Positions 7,809 to 16,100 of a stretch of 64,000 nucleotides of DNA are shown piece after piece; position 1 is the stretch's first letter; every line of letters begins with the position of its first letter. The DNA lies in contig NZ_JACHJQ010000007.1 in assembly GCF_014203735.1 (NCBI RefSeq), positions 62,001 through 126,000 on the forward strand. Reading direction: 5' to 3'. The position numbers were made by a program, and so were the translations under genes. The notes beneath the pieces were generated by a model. It saw only the letters and a program-made list of their open reading frames with translations, was not told the origin of the DNA and did not search any database. Source of the stretch: Actinophytocola algeriensis (GTDB lineage Bacteria; Actinomycetota; Actinomycetes; Mycobacteriales; Pseudonocardiaceae).

Positions 7809-8500
7809 CGACAGGCGAACTGGTTCCCGAGACGTTCCTCAGCTACCTCGATCCCGCCGACCACGAGTTCCTCCTCGGCCGCGGCACGACGCGGCGGCTG
7901 CCCGCCGACACCGTGCTCATGCACGAGGGCGACCCGACCAACCACGTGCTGGTGCTGCTGTCCGGCTGGGTGCGGGTGTACCGGACCACCCCGGACGGGC
8001 AGGTGGTCCTGCTCGCGCTGCGCGGGCCGGGCGACGTGATCGGCGACATCGCCGCGATGATGGACGTGCCGCGCACGGCGACCGTGGACTCCATGCAGGA
8101 CACCGGTTTCATGCAGTTCCGGCACGACGAGTTCCTGGCGTGCGTGCACGAGCGGCCCGCGCTGGGCTTCGCCCTGCTCAAGCAGATGGCGGCGCGGCTG
8201 CGGGACTCCGACGCGGCACGCGTGGACTTCGCCGCGATGGACGTCGCGCAGCGCGTCGCGTCCCTGCTGGTGCACCTCGCCGACACCCACGGCAGCATGA
8301 CGTCGCGCGGGGTGGAAGTGCGGATGCCCTTGACACAGCAGGACATCGCGAACAGGGTGGGTGGCTCACTGCGCGCCGTGGCGCGGGCCGTCGCGGCGTT
8401 CCGCGAACGCGGGCTGCTCATCACCGCGCGCCGCGAGTTCGTCGTCACCACGCCCGAGGTGCTGCGGTCGTTCTCCGGCAACATGCCAAATGGCACATAG
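7805..8500 (+). CDS. Crp/Fnr-family transcriptional regulator
   Basis: 231 residues starting at GTG 7805, in GTGA overlap with the preceding gene; the frame is open upstream but that is the other gene. N-terminal cNMP-binding beta-roll (residues about 15-125: LMHEGDPTNHVLVLLSGWVRVYR, ALRGPGDVIGDIAAMMDVPRTATVDSM), the long dimerisation helix, then a winged helix (about 150-220: MPLTQQDIANRVGGSLRAVARAVAAFRERGLL). The phosphate-binding cassette GPGDVIGDIAAMMDVPRTA lacks the RxS/T of true cAMP binders, having RTA, so the ligand may differ. No Fe-S cysteines at the N-terminus, so it is not Fnr-like. Confidence 0.93.
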   Translation: MTTGELVPETFLSYLDPADHEFLLGRGTTRRLPADTVLMHEGDPTNHVLVLLSGWVRVYRTTPDGQVVLLALRGPGDVIGDIAAMMDVPRTATVDSMQDTGFMQFRHDEFLACVHERPALGFALLKQMAARLRDSDAARVDFAAMDVAQRVASLLVHLADTHGSMTSRGVEVRMPLTQQDIANRVGGSLRAVARAVAAFRERGLLITARREFVVTTPEVLRSFSGNMPNGT

Positions 8501-8597
8501 CGAAGGTGTCATCGGTCGTCGAGGTTTCCTCCCCACAGGCGCATTCTTCTCCTTGATCCGGTAGCTCCGGATTCTCACTGGGGGCGGGGAGGTCGAG

Positions 8598-8696
8598 ATG
8601 AAGTACCTGTGCACGGTTTCCGTGGCAATGCGGCTGGGATTCTGGCTGTTTCTGACCGGGGTGGCCTGCGGGCTCTTTATCGGCCTCCACGTCTGA
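8598..8696 (+). CDS. 32-residue hydrophobic small protein
   Basis: ATG at 8598 follows a strong ribosome binding site (GGGGAGG, 8586-8592) at good spacing. The product MKYLCTVSVAMRLGFWLFLT continues GVACGLFIGLHV, a single membrane-spanning helix with two cysteines. It lies 97 bases after the Crp-family gene and 24 bases before a second tiny frame, both ahead of a strong terminator. It could be a small membrane protein or a leader peptide. No homologue is known to me. Confidence 0.4.
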   Translation: MKYLCTVSVAMRLGFWLFLTGVACGLFIGLHV

Positions 8697-8720
8697 GGCA
8701 AAGGAAAAGGAGGCCGAAAG

Positions 8721-8759
8721 TGGAAAGTCACTTTGTGCTGGTCCTGCTGCTCGGCTGAA
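8721..8759 (+). CDS. 12-residue reading frame with strong RBS (possible leader peptide)
   Basis: GTG 8721 is preceded by AAAAGGAGG (8705-8713) at seven-base spacing, among the best Shine-Dalgarno matches in the window. The product is MESHFVLVLLLG, ending 13 bases before the perfect hairpin at 8773-8807. A peptide of this size just upstream of a terminator is a typical attenuator layout, but there is no structural gene downstream on this strand. Coding status is uncertain. Confidence 0.3.
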
Positions 8760-8772
8760 GGGGAACACAAAT

Positions 8773-8807
8773 GGAGCCGCCGGCGACTGGGGGTCGCCGG
8801 CGGCTCC
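8773..8807. terminator. Strong bidirectional hairpin terminator
   Basis: A perfect 15-bp stem: GGAGCCGCCGGCGAC (8773-8787) pairs with GTCGCCGGCGGCTCC (8793-8807) across a five-base loop. It sits between the rightward Crp/small-frame transcript and the end of the leftward acyl-CoA dehydrogenase gene (stop at 8822). No U-tract follows, as is usual in actinomycetes. Confidence 0.85.
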
Positions 8808-8821
8808 GTGTCCGGTGTGGA

Positions 8822-9973
8822 TCAGACGAACGCGTTGATGCCGGTGAGCTTGCGGCCGATCAGCAGCTTCTGCACCTGGCTCGTGCCTTCGTAGAGCGTC
8901 ATCACGCGGGCGTCGCGCAGGATCTTCGCGACCGGGTACTCGTCGAGGTAGCCGTAGCCGCCGTACACCTGGATGGCGAGGTTCGCCGCCGTCACCGCGT
9001 TCTCGCTCGCGAACAGCTTGGCCATGGAGGCCTCGGAGTTGAACGGGAGCCCGCGGTCGACCAGGTCGGCCACCCGCCACACGAGCAGCCGCGCCGCGTC
9101 GGTGCCGACGGCCATGTCGGCGAGCATCTGCTGCACCAGCTGGAAGGACGCGATCGGCTTGCCGAACTGGTTGCGCTCCCCCGCGTACTTCACCGACGCC
9201 TCGAGCGCAGCGCGCGCGAGGCCGACGCACCCGGCCGCGACCGACATGCGTCCCTTGTCGAGCGCCGCCATCGCGATCTTGAAGCCCTGCCCCAGCTCAC
9301 CGAGCACCGCGTCGTCGCCGACCCGCACGCCGTCGAGGACGAGCTCGCCCGTCGACTGGCCACGCAGGCCGAGCTTGCCCTTGATCTCGCGGTGGGTGAA
9401 CCCCTCGGTGCCGGTCGGCACGAGGAACGCGGTCACGCCCCGCGGTCCCCCCTCACCGGTGCGGGCGAAGACGAGTGCCAGGTCGGCCCACGTGCCGTTG
9501 GTGATGAACATCTTCGAGCCGGAGAGGACCCAGCCATCACCGTCGCGGACGGCCTTGGTGGCGAGGTTGCCCGCGTCGGAGCCGGTGTCCGGTTCGGTCA
9601 GTCCGAAGCACGCGAGCGACTCGCCGGAGCACAGGCGGGTGAGCCACCGTTGTTTCTGCTCCTCCGTGCCGTACGTCTGGATCGTCTTGCCGACCAGTCC
9701 CAGCGAGACGGACACGATGCCCCGGATCGCCGAGTCACCCCGGCCGAGTTCCTCCATCATCAGGCAGTACGACAGGTGGTCCCCGCCCGAGCCGCCGTAC
9801 GAGTTCGAGATGGTCAGCCCGAGGAACCCGATGTCGGCGAGCTTGCCGACGATCGCCCGGTCGACCTGCTCTGCCCGGTCCCAGTCACGGACGTGAGGCA
9901 CGACCTCCCGGTCGATGAAGTCCCGCGCGAGCTCCCGCAGCGCGGCCTGCTCTTCGGTGAGCGACAAGTCCAT
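8822..9973 (-). CDS. Acyl-CoA dehydrogenase
   Basis: 383 residues from ATG 9973 (MDLSLTEEQAALRELARDF), chosen because the family N-terminus begins there, although the frame is open for 23 more codons. FAD-dependent alpha,beta-dehydrogenation of acyl-CoA thioesters, passing electrons to ETF. Signatures: ACFGLTEPDTGSDAGNLATKA (residues about 127-147), KMFITNG, RNQFGKPIASFQLVQ, QVYGGYGYLDEYPVAKILRD and LYEGTSQVQ, where the Glu is the catalytic base of the short/medium-chain type. It is a single gene bounded by a terminator at 8773-8807. Chain-length specificity cannot be read from the sequence. Confidence 0.94.
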   Translation of the reverse strand: MDLSLTEEQAALRELARDFIDREVVPHVRDWDRAEQVDRAIVGKLADIGFLGLTISNSYGGSGGDHLSYCLMMEELGRGDSAIRGIVSVSLGLVGKTIQTYGTEEQKQRWLTRLCSGESLACFGLTEPDTGSDAGNLATKAVRDGDGWVLSGSKMFITNGTWADLALVFARTGEGGPRGVTAFLVPTGTEGFTHREIKGKLGLRGQSTGELVLDGVRVGDDAVLGELGQGFKIAMAALDKGRMSVAAGCVGLARAALEASVKYAGERNQFGKPIASFQLVQQMLADMAVGTDAARLLVWRVADLVDRGLPFNSEASMAKLFASENAVTAANLAIQVYGGYGYLDEYPVAKILRDARVMTLYEGTSQVQKLLIGRKLTGINAFV

Positions 9974-10243
9974 GACCTGCACCTTACGTTCATCCGCGGT
10001 GGCTGCGTGACAGCGCCCGGAAAGACCGTTTACTCCGCCCAACCACCCTGTGCACGGAGCCCTACCTCGGCGCGCGGCCGGTCACGCCGTCGAGCCCGTC
10101 CAGGATGGTGTGAACGCGGTCACGCTGCGAGGTCGGGAATGTCCGCACCGTGGCTTTTCCGTCGCTCACGGCGGAGTACTCAACCACAGCGCCCGCCACA
10201 CGTCTGACTCCCGAAATAACCTCTTTCCGAGGGGAGTCGAGAA

Positions 10244-10771
10244 ATGTTACGAAGATCCGGCCTACTGGTTTCCCTACTGGCGATCATCTTCGCCCTCATC
10301 CCGGCGGCCACCGCGTCGGCGGCCCCGTATTGCGGCATCACGTGGGGCTCGACCGCGAAGTCGGCCAACCCCACCGCGACCGGCAACCTGACCAACGTCC
10401 GAGCCGGCCGCCACGACTGCTACGACCGGCTCGTCTTCGACACCACCGGCCCGGCGAACGGGTACTGGGTGTCCTATGTGGACGTCATGCACGAGGACCC
10501 GACCGGGGCGGTGGTCCCGTTGCGCGGCGGGGCGAAGCTGTCGGTCACGGTCCAGGCCCCGTCGTACGACATGTCCGGCGCGCGGACGTACTTCTACGCG
10601 AACCGGGCCGAACTGGTCAACGTGACCGGGTACTCGACGTTCCGGCAGGTCGCGTTCGCCGGCTCGTTCGAGGGCTCGACCACGGTCGGCCTTGGCGTGC
10701 GGGCCCGCCTCCCGTTCCGCGTCTTCACCCTCCCGAACCGCATCGTCGTGGACGTGGCCCACTTCTGGTGA
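10244..10771 (+). CDS. Secreted AMIN-like domain protein
   Basis: 175 residues. Sec signal peptide: MLRRSGLLVSLLAIIFALIP then AATASAAPYCG, with cleavage likely after ASA (about residue 26). The rest is one AMIN-like beta-sandwich domain (ITWGSTAKSA, LTNVRAGRHDCYDRLVFDTTG, GAKLSVTVQAPSYD, YSTFRQVAFAGSFEGSTTVGLGVRARLPFRVF), ending FTLPNRIVVDVAHFW. A cysteine pair (Cys in PYCG and HDCYD) probably forms a disulfide. AMIN domains bind cell-wall components; an outer cell-wall role is inferred. Stand-alone gene with a hairpin 14 bases downstream. Confidence 0.85.
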   Translation: MLRRSGLLVSLLAIIFALIPAATASAAPYCGITWGSTAKSANPTATGNLTNVRAGRHDCYDRLVFDTTGPANGYWVSYVDVMHEDPTGAVVPLRGGAKLSVTVQAPSYDMSGARTYFYANRAELVNVTGYSTFRQVAFAGSFEGSTTVGLGVRARLPFRVFTLPNRIVVDVAHFW

Positions 10772-10784
10772 CCCCGCCCAGGCA

Positions 10785-10816
10785 GGCCCGCGCGGTGCTC
10801 ACACGCCACGCGGGCC
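10785..10816 (+). terminator. Hairpin terminator after the AMIN-like gene
   Basis: GGCCCGCG (10785-10792) pairs with CGCGGGCC (10809-10816) across a 16-base loop that can extend the stem partly. It lies 14 bases after the stop codon. Confidence 0.6.
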
Positions 10817-10869
10817 ACCGCCTTGAGAACGGCTGTCACACCTAGCCCCTGCCGAACGACTCACGTCAT

Positions 10870-11523
10870 ATGACCGTGGCGATCCGAGTCCTGGACGAGC
10901 TACGCCGCTGCAGCGTCCCCCTCGACGACGACCAGTTGGCGAAGCGGCTGAGTGTCAGCCCACGCCAGACGATCAACCAGGTCTGCCGACGCCTGGCGGC
11001 CGAAGGCCGTCTGCGGCGATTCGACGGTCCCGACGGCAAGATCGTCAACGAACTCCAACTCACGGACGGCGAGGTCCTTGTCAGGGAACTTCCTGCCGGT
11101 GACAGCACCGAACAACGCCAAGCGGAGGCCATGGTCCTTCAACTGCTCGGCGAACGTCTCGGATTGACGCTGCGACCGTGCAACATCCCACTCGGCGACG
11201 GCGTTCGGGCGGAAGTCGACGGAGTCGACGAAGCGTTCACGACCCTCGTCGAGGTGTGGGCGCGCCACGGCCCGCCGAAACCCGCTCAGAAACACAAGGT
11301 TCTGGCCGATGCGCTCAAGTTGATCCACGTCGGCAGGGTTCTCAGGACATCGCCGAGGCTCATCCTGTGTCTGTGCGACGCCGAAGCCGCACGCCACTTC
11401 AGTACCGCGCGATCGTGGGCGGCCGACGCGCTTCGCGCCTTCGACGTCGAGGTCATCGTGATCGACGTTCCCGCGGATGTCTCGGCCGCGGTGCGTGCCG
11501 CGCAGCTGCGGCAGGTTCGCTGA
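10870..11523 (+). CDS. Winged-helix protein with possible PD-(D/E)XK nuclease-like domain
   Basis: 217 residues. N-terminus (1-55) is a helix-turn-helix (VLDELRRCSVPLDDDQLAKRL, SVSPRQTINQVCRRLAAEGRLRRF). The C-terminal domain (about 75-215) shows EVDGVDEAFTTLVEVWA then GPPKPAQKHKVLADALKLIHVGR and RLILCLCDAEAARHF, an alpha/beta pattern with acidic residues D-x(n)-E and a Lys on the next helix, as in restriction-like nucleases. The canonical ExK is EVW here, so activity is uncertain. Base composition is slightly less GC-rich than that of its neighbours. It is not linked to a methyltransferase or other defence gene. The assignment is by pattern only. Confidence 0.6.
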   Translation: MTVAIRVLDELRRCSVPLDDDQLAKRLSVSPRQTINQVCRRLAAEGRLRRFDGPDGKIVNELQLTDGEVLVRELPAGDSTEQRQAEAMVLQLLGERLGLTLRPCNIPLGDGVRAEVDGVDEAFTTLVEVWARHGPPKPAQKHKVLADALKLIHVGRVLRTSPRLILCLCDAEAARHFSTARSWAADALRAFDVEVIVIDVPADVSAAVRAAQLRQVR

Positions 11524-11535
11524 ATGCCGTGGCGA

Positions 11536-11553
11536 GCTCGCCTCCCGGCGAGC
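11536..11553. terminator. Short hairpin between convergent genes
   Basis: GCTCGCC (11536-11542) pairs with GGCGAGC (11547-11553) across a four-base loop in the 41-base gap between the nuclease-like gene and the end of cvnD. Confidence 0.4.
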
Positions 11554-11564
11554 CCGCCCCTCGA

Positions 11565-12158
11565 TCAGCTCACGCCCGCGCCGTGGGCGGACACCCAGCG
11601 TTCCATCGAGTACTCGACCATCGTGATCAGTGTGTTCTTCACCGACTCGCGGTCGCGGGCGTCGCACTGGACTATCGGTACGGTTTCCGCGATGGCGAGG
11701 GCGTCGCGGACCTCGTCGATGCCGTGTGTCTGCTCGCCGTCGAAGCAGTTCAGGCCCACCACGTACGGTAGTCCGCGGTCCTCGAAGAAGTCGATCGGTG
11801 AGAAGGAGTCGGCCAGCCGTCGGGTGTCGGTCAGGACCACGGCACCGATGGCGCCCCGGACCAGGTCGTCCCACATGAACCAGAAGCGTTCCTGGCCTGG
11901 GGTGCCGAAGAGGTAGAGCACCAGGTCCTTGTCCAGCGACACGCGGCCGAAGTCCATGGCGACCGTGGTGGTCTGTTTGCGTGGTGTGGCGTCGAGGTTG
12001 TCGATGCCGACGCTGGCCTCGGTCATGACCGCCTCGGTGGTGAGCGGCATGATCTCCGACACCGAACCGACGAACGTGGTCTTGCCCGCGCCGAAGCCGC
12101 CACCGACGACGATCTTCACCGATGTGAGCGACGGGGCGTCAAAGCCGACGGAGTCCAC
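11565..12158 (-). CDS. cvnD: Conservon small GTPase (CvnD type)
   Basis: 197 residues. P-loop GGFGAGKTT (20-28), switch regions with TEASVGIDNLDATPRKQTTTVAMDFGR, DTPGQER-like LFGTPGQERFWFMW (Walker B/G3) and GLNCFDG in place of NKxD, all standard for the Mgl/Cvn family of Ras-like GTPases. It is the last gene of the conservon and overlaps cvnC by 20 bases. In Streptomyces, Cvn GTPases act at the membrane with the roadblock and DUF742 proteins in a G-protein-like signalling complex linked to development and antibiotics. Confidence 0.93.
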   Translation of the reverse strand: MDSVGFDAPSLTSVKIVVGGGFGAGKTTFVGSVSEIMPLTTEAVMTEASVGIDNLDATPRKQTTTVAMDFGRVSLDKDLVLYLFGTPGQERFWFMWDDLVRGAIGAVVLTDTRRLADSFSPIDFFEDRGLPYVVGLNCFDGEQTHGIDEVRDALAIAETVPIVQCDARDRESVKNTLITMVEYSMERWVSAHGAGVS

Positions 12159-12732
12159 TCAAAACCCTTTCCATCAACGTGAGATGTGCTTTGTTGGCGC
12201 CACCGGTGGCGGTCTTGTGCACGATCACCAAGCCCAGCCCGGCCATGTCGCCGAGCAGCACCTTGGCCACGCCGAGCGGTACCGCCAGCAGGGTGGCGAC
12301 CTCGGCGACCGACCTGGGCTCGCCGCAGATCTCCGCGATGGAGCGGTGTTCGGTCTGCGTCAGGGCCTCGATGTTCTCGCCGTGCTCGCTCGTGGACACC
12401 ATCGTCTCGATCCGCAGGTCCACTGTGGACTTCGTGCGGCCCCGCGTCCACGCGTAGGGGCGCACCATCTGCGCGTCCGCGACCAGGTCCTCGTCGGTCA
12501 CCGGGTAGATCGACGGGGTCACGACCGGCGCGGACGACGGAATCGTCCAGGACCACGCCGCGCGGTCGACGATCTCCTGGCCGGACGGGCCCACCGGGTC
12601 GGCCGGGTCGGCGGACGCGGGCTGACCGTCCTGCTCGGCCTTCTTCTTCCGCTTGCGCCTGCCGCCCCCGAGCGTCAGCCCGTTGAGGACGTCGGCGAAC
12701 CCGGCGTCGTGGTCGGTGCCGTCGGTGCTCAC
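12139..12732 (-). CDS. cvnC: Conservon DUF742 protein (CvnC type)
   Basis: 197 residues. The N-terminal 85 residues are variable, with a lysine cluster (GGRRKRKKKAE). The DUF742 core follows: VRPYAWTRGRTKSTVDLRIETMVS, LTQTEHRSIAEICGEPRSVAEVATLLAVPLGVAKVLLGDMAGLGLVIVH, a winged-helix-like fold. It probably bridges the roadblock protein and the GTPase. Overlaps both neighbours (4 bases with cvnB, 20 with cvnD). The extended N-terminus is longer than in the minimal family. Confidence 0.92.
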   Translation of the reverse strand: MSTDGTDHDAGFADVLNGLTLGGGRRKRKKKAEQDGQPASADPADPVGPSGQEIVDRAAWSWTIPSSAPVVTPSIYPVTDEDLVADAQMVRPYAWTRGRTKSTVDLRIETMVSTSEHGENIEALTQTEHRSIAEICGEPRSVAEVATLLAVPLGVAKVLLGDMAGLGLVIVHKTATGGANKAHLTLMERVLSGLRRL

Positions 12733-13169
12733 GCCGGCAGCCCAGCCATCCTCCCGCCGGCACCCTGGAGCTGTGCCCTGAGCTCCGGCGTGAGGATCAC
12801 CCCGACACGGTCGACGAGCAGCGTCATCTCATACGCGACCTGCCCGATGTCACACAGCGGCGACGCGAGCACCGCCAGCGCGGAACCGTCGCTGATGGCC
12901 ATCAGCAGCATGATCCCGCCGTCCATCTCGACGATGGTCTCCTTGACCGTGCCGGCCTCGAAACAGCGCGCGGCGCCCTGCGTGAGCGACACGAGACCGG
13001 ACGCGACGGCGGACAGCTGGTCCGCGCGGTCGATGGGCAACCGGGCGGAACAGGTGAGCAGCATCCCGTCCGCGGACACCACGACGGCGTGCGCAACCCC
13101 GGGGACCCGCTCGGCGAAGTCGTTGACCAACCATCCGAACTGACTTGGTTGGGCCTGCGGCGAAGTCAT
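12729..13169 (-). CDS. cvnB: Conservon roadblock/LC7 protein (CvnB type)
   Basis: 146 residues of the roadblock/LC7 fold: FGWLVNDFAERVPGVAHAVVVSADGMLLTCS, DRADQLSAVASGLVSLTQGAARCF, TVKETIVEMDGGIMLLMAISDGSALAVLAS, CDIGQVAYEMTLLVDRVG. In conservons it acts as a regulator (GAP/GEF-like partner) of the CvnD GTPase. It overlaps cvnA and cvnC by four bases each (ATGA), which indicates translational coupling. Confidence 0.93.
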   Translation of the reverse strand: MTSPQAQPSQFGWLVNDFAERVPGVAHAVVVSADGMLLTCSARLPIDRADQLSAVASGLVSLTQGAARCFEAGTVKETIVEMDGGIMLLMAISDGSALAVLASPLCDIGQVAYEMTLLVDRVGVILTPELRAQLQGAGGRMAGLPA

Positions 13170-16100
13170 TCACTCTCCTGTTGCTGCTTGTGATCACGGT
13201 GCTGTCCATTGAGGAGGCCGTTCGTGGAGGAACGTTCCGCGAGGCTCCTGCGACCGCGGGACAGCCCCTTCTGGAAACTCCCGAGCCGCCCGCGCATCTC
13301 CTCGGCGCGCTCGGCCCTCGGCTGCGCGGCCCCGCTCCCGTTCCCGTTGCCGGAGTGGGAAACGCTGCCGGGCACCAGGTTCTGCCTCGGACTGCGCCGC
13401 GGCAGGCCACCCGAGGTGAAGTCCACCGGGGTCGCCGTGGACACCTGGTTCGCGGCCCGCCAGCCGATGTCCGCGGCGAACCGCCAGCCCGCGTGGGACA
13501 GGTCCAGCCGCACGGTCTCCGCGTCGGCCGCGTCCACAGCGGACTTCGCGGGCGGGGGCGGGACAGGCGGGCCTGCCGGCGCGGGCGGGTCAGTGGTCGG
13601 ACGGGGCGGGGTCACCGGAGCGACGTCAGCGGAGGCGGGTTCGGCGCCGCTCCGGTGATCCCGCGCCTTGCGGACGCCCTGCCGGTAGTCACTCAACCGG
13701 CTGCGGACGTCGTCCGCGTCGCGCGCGTGCCGAGGCAGTTCGCCGGGCGCGTCCGCGCTGCCGGGAACCAGGTTCTGCCTCGGACTGCGGCGCGGCAGCC
13801 CACCCGAGGTGAACTCGGACGGTTCGGCGTTCGACACGGCACGGGCGGTGTCGAAGCCGGAGTCGGCGGCGAAGTTCCAGGCGTCGCGACCGCGTTGCTG
13901 ATCGTCCTTGCTCGGCGGCTGGGATTTCGCGGAGCTGGCGGAGCGAACATCCGACGCGAGCATGGCGGCCGCGGTCGCGTCGTCCACCGCCGGGTCGGAG
14001 ACCGCGCGGAACCAGGCCGACACCATCTCGTCGAAGATCGGCGTGGTCTCCTCGATCGCCGACCGGTCGACCGGGGTGCTCGCGGTCCACCACCCGGTGG
14101 TGTCCTGCTCATCCCCCTCTGCCGGGGAGAACAACCCGGCACCGGACGTCTGGCGGGCGGGTGGCTCGAACGGGCCGCGCGGGCCCGCGATCTCGCCGGG
14201 GCCGGACTGTTCGGTCCGTCCCGTACCGCGCTGCCCCGGCATCTTCCCGCTGGGCGAGCGGCGTGGCAGCGGCGGGTTGCCCGACCGCTCGTCCTGCGTG
14301 CTCTCCCGGGCCGTCTCGCGGGCCGTGGGCTCCTCCGGCGCGGGCTGCTCGCGGCGCGGCAGCGGCGACGGCTTGATCCCGTTGAGACCGTGCACGCCGT
14401 TCACGCCGTTGGTGCCGCTAGTGCTGTTGGCACCGCTCGCGTGCCCGTTGCTGTGACCGTTGGCGTGCCCGTTCGTGCGCCCGTTGGTCCCGTTGACGTG
14501 CGTGCCGTTCGTGCCGTTCGTGCCGTTCGTGCCGTTCGTGCCGTTGACGGTCGTCGACCGCTCACCGGCCAGCGAGAACGGGACGAGCAGGCTGGTGCCG
14601 TTCGGCTGGGCCTTCACCCGCTCCGGCTCGGCCGGGGTCTCGGCGGGCACGATCACGTCGGCGGGCACGGTCACGGTCGCCCGGACGCCCTTGACGTCGT
14701 GGCCGCCGTTCAGCCGGACCTCGATGCCGTGCCGCCCGGCGAGACGGCCGATCACGAACAGGCCCATGCGGCGCGAGGTCGCCACGTCGATCAGCCCGGA
14801 GTCGGCGAGCTTCGCGTTGGCCTCGTCCAGCTCGGCCTGGTTCATGCCGATGCCCTCGTCGAGCACCGCGATGCACACCTGACCGTCCTCGAAGGAGTGG
14901 CTCGCGATCGTCACCTGCGTGTCCGGCGCGGAGAACGCGGTCGCGTTGTCGAGCAGCTCCGCGGTGAGGCGCACCAGGTCGCCGACGGCGTACCCGACCA
15001 CCTGCACCGAGGGCGGCGGCAGCAGCACGACCCGTTGGTACTGCTCGATCTCCGACACCGACGCGCGCAGCAGGTCGGCGAGGTTGGTCGGCCGCTGCGG
15101 ACGCCTGCCGCCCTCGTTGCCCGACAGCACCATGAGGTTCTCGTTGTTGCGGCGCATGCGGGTCGCGAGGTGGTCCAGCTGGAACAGCGTCGCGAGCTGG
15201 TCGGCGTCCTCCTCGTCGCGCTCCAGCCGCTCGAGCAGCTGCAGCTGGCGCTGCACGAGGCCCTGGCTGCGGCGCGACAGGTTCACGAACACCGACGAGT
15301 AGGTCGCCCGCAGGCCTGCCTGCTCGGTGGCGAGCTTGAGCGCCTGGCGCTGCACGGCGTCGAACGCGCGGGCCACCTGCCCGACCTCGTCCATCGACGT
15401 CACCGGCACCGGGGGCAGCTCGATGTCGCCCGCCAGCTCGCCGCGGTCGCGGATGCGGATCACGGCGACGGGCAGCGCGCGCTCGGCGACATCGAGCGCG
15501 CCGTTGCGCAGCGCGGCGAGCGAGCTGAGCAGGTGGCGGCCGACGACGAACATCACGCCGATCGCGACCACGAGCGCGACGAGGAGGATCACCGCGGCGA
15601 GGCCCGCGCCGTCGCTCGCCTCGTCCTGCAGCGCGGCGGACCGGTCCCGCAGGTCCTCGCCGAGGACGGCCGCGACGTCGGCGATCCGCTTGGCGGTCAG
15701 CGTCGAGCCTTCCTCCCACACCTGCGGGCTGGTCGGCAGCGGGGCGCCGGGCGGGTTCGCGATCACCGCCGCGACGATGTTGTTGCGGCCCGCGATGCCG
15801 GTGCCCGACACGGTGGTGTCGTACAGGTCGACGCGGTCGGCGCCGGCGAGGGAGTAGAAGTCGGCGAGCCGGTCGGCCTGCCTGCCGACGGACGCGGTGA
15901 GCGCCTCGACCTCCGGGCCGGTGAGGCTGCCGCGCGCGGCACCGACCGCGATCACGGCGTACTGGAAGGAGACCTCTTCCTTGATCGCCTCGAGGTCGTG
16001 CAGTGCGGAGGCCGTCGACGCCAGGGTCGGGTCGATCGCCTCGGACGCCATGGTGCGGTCGAACCGCAGTAGCGCGCCGACGACCGCGGAGTAGCGGACG

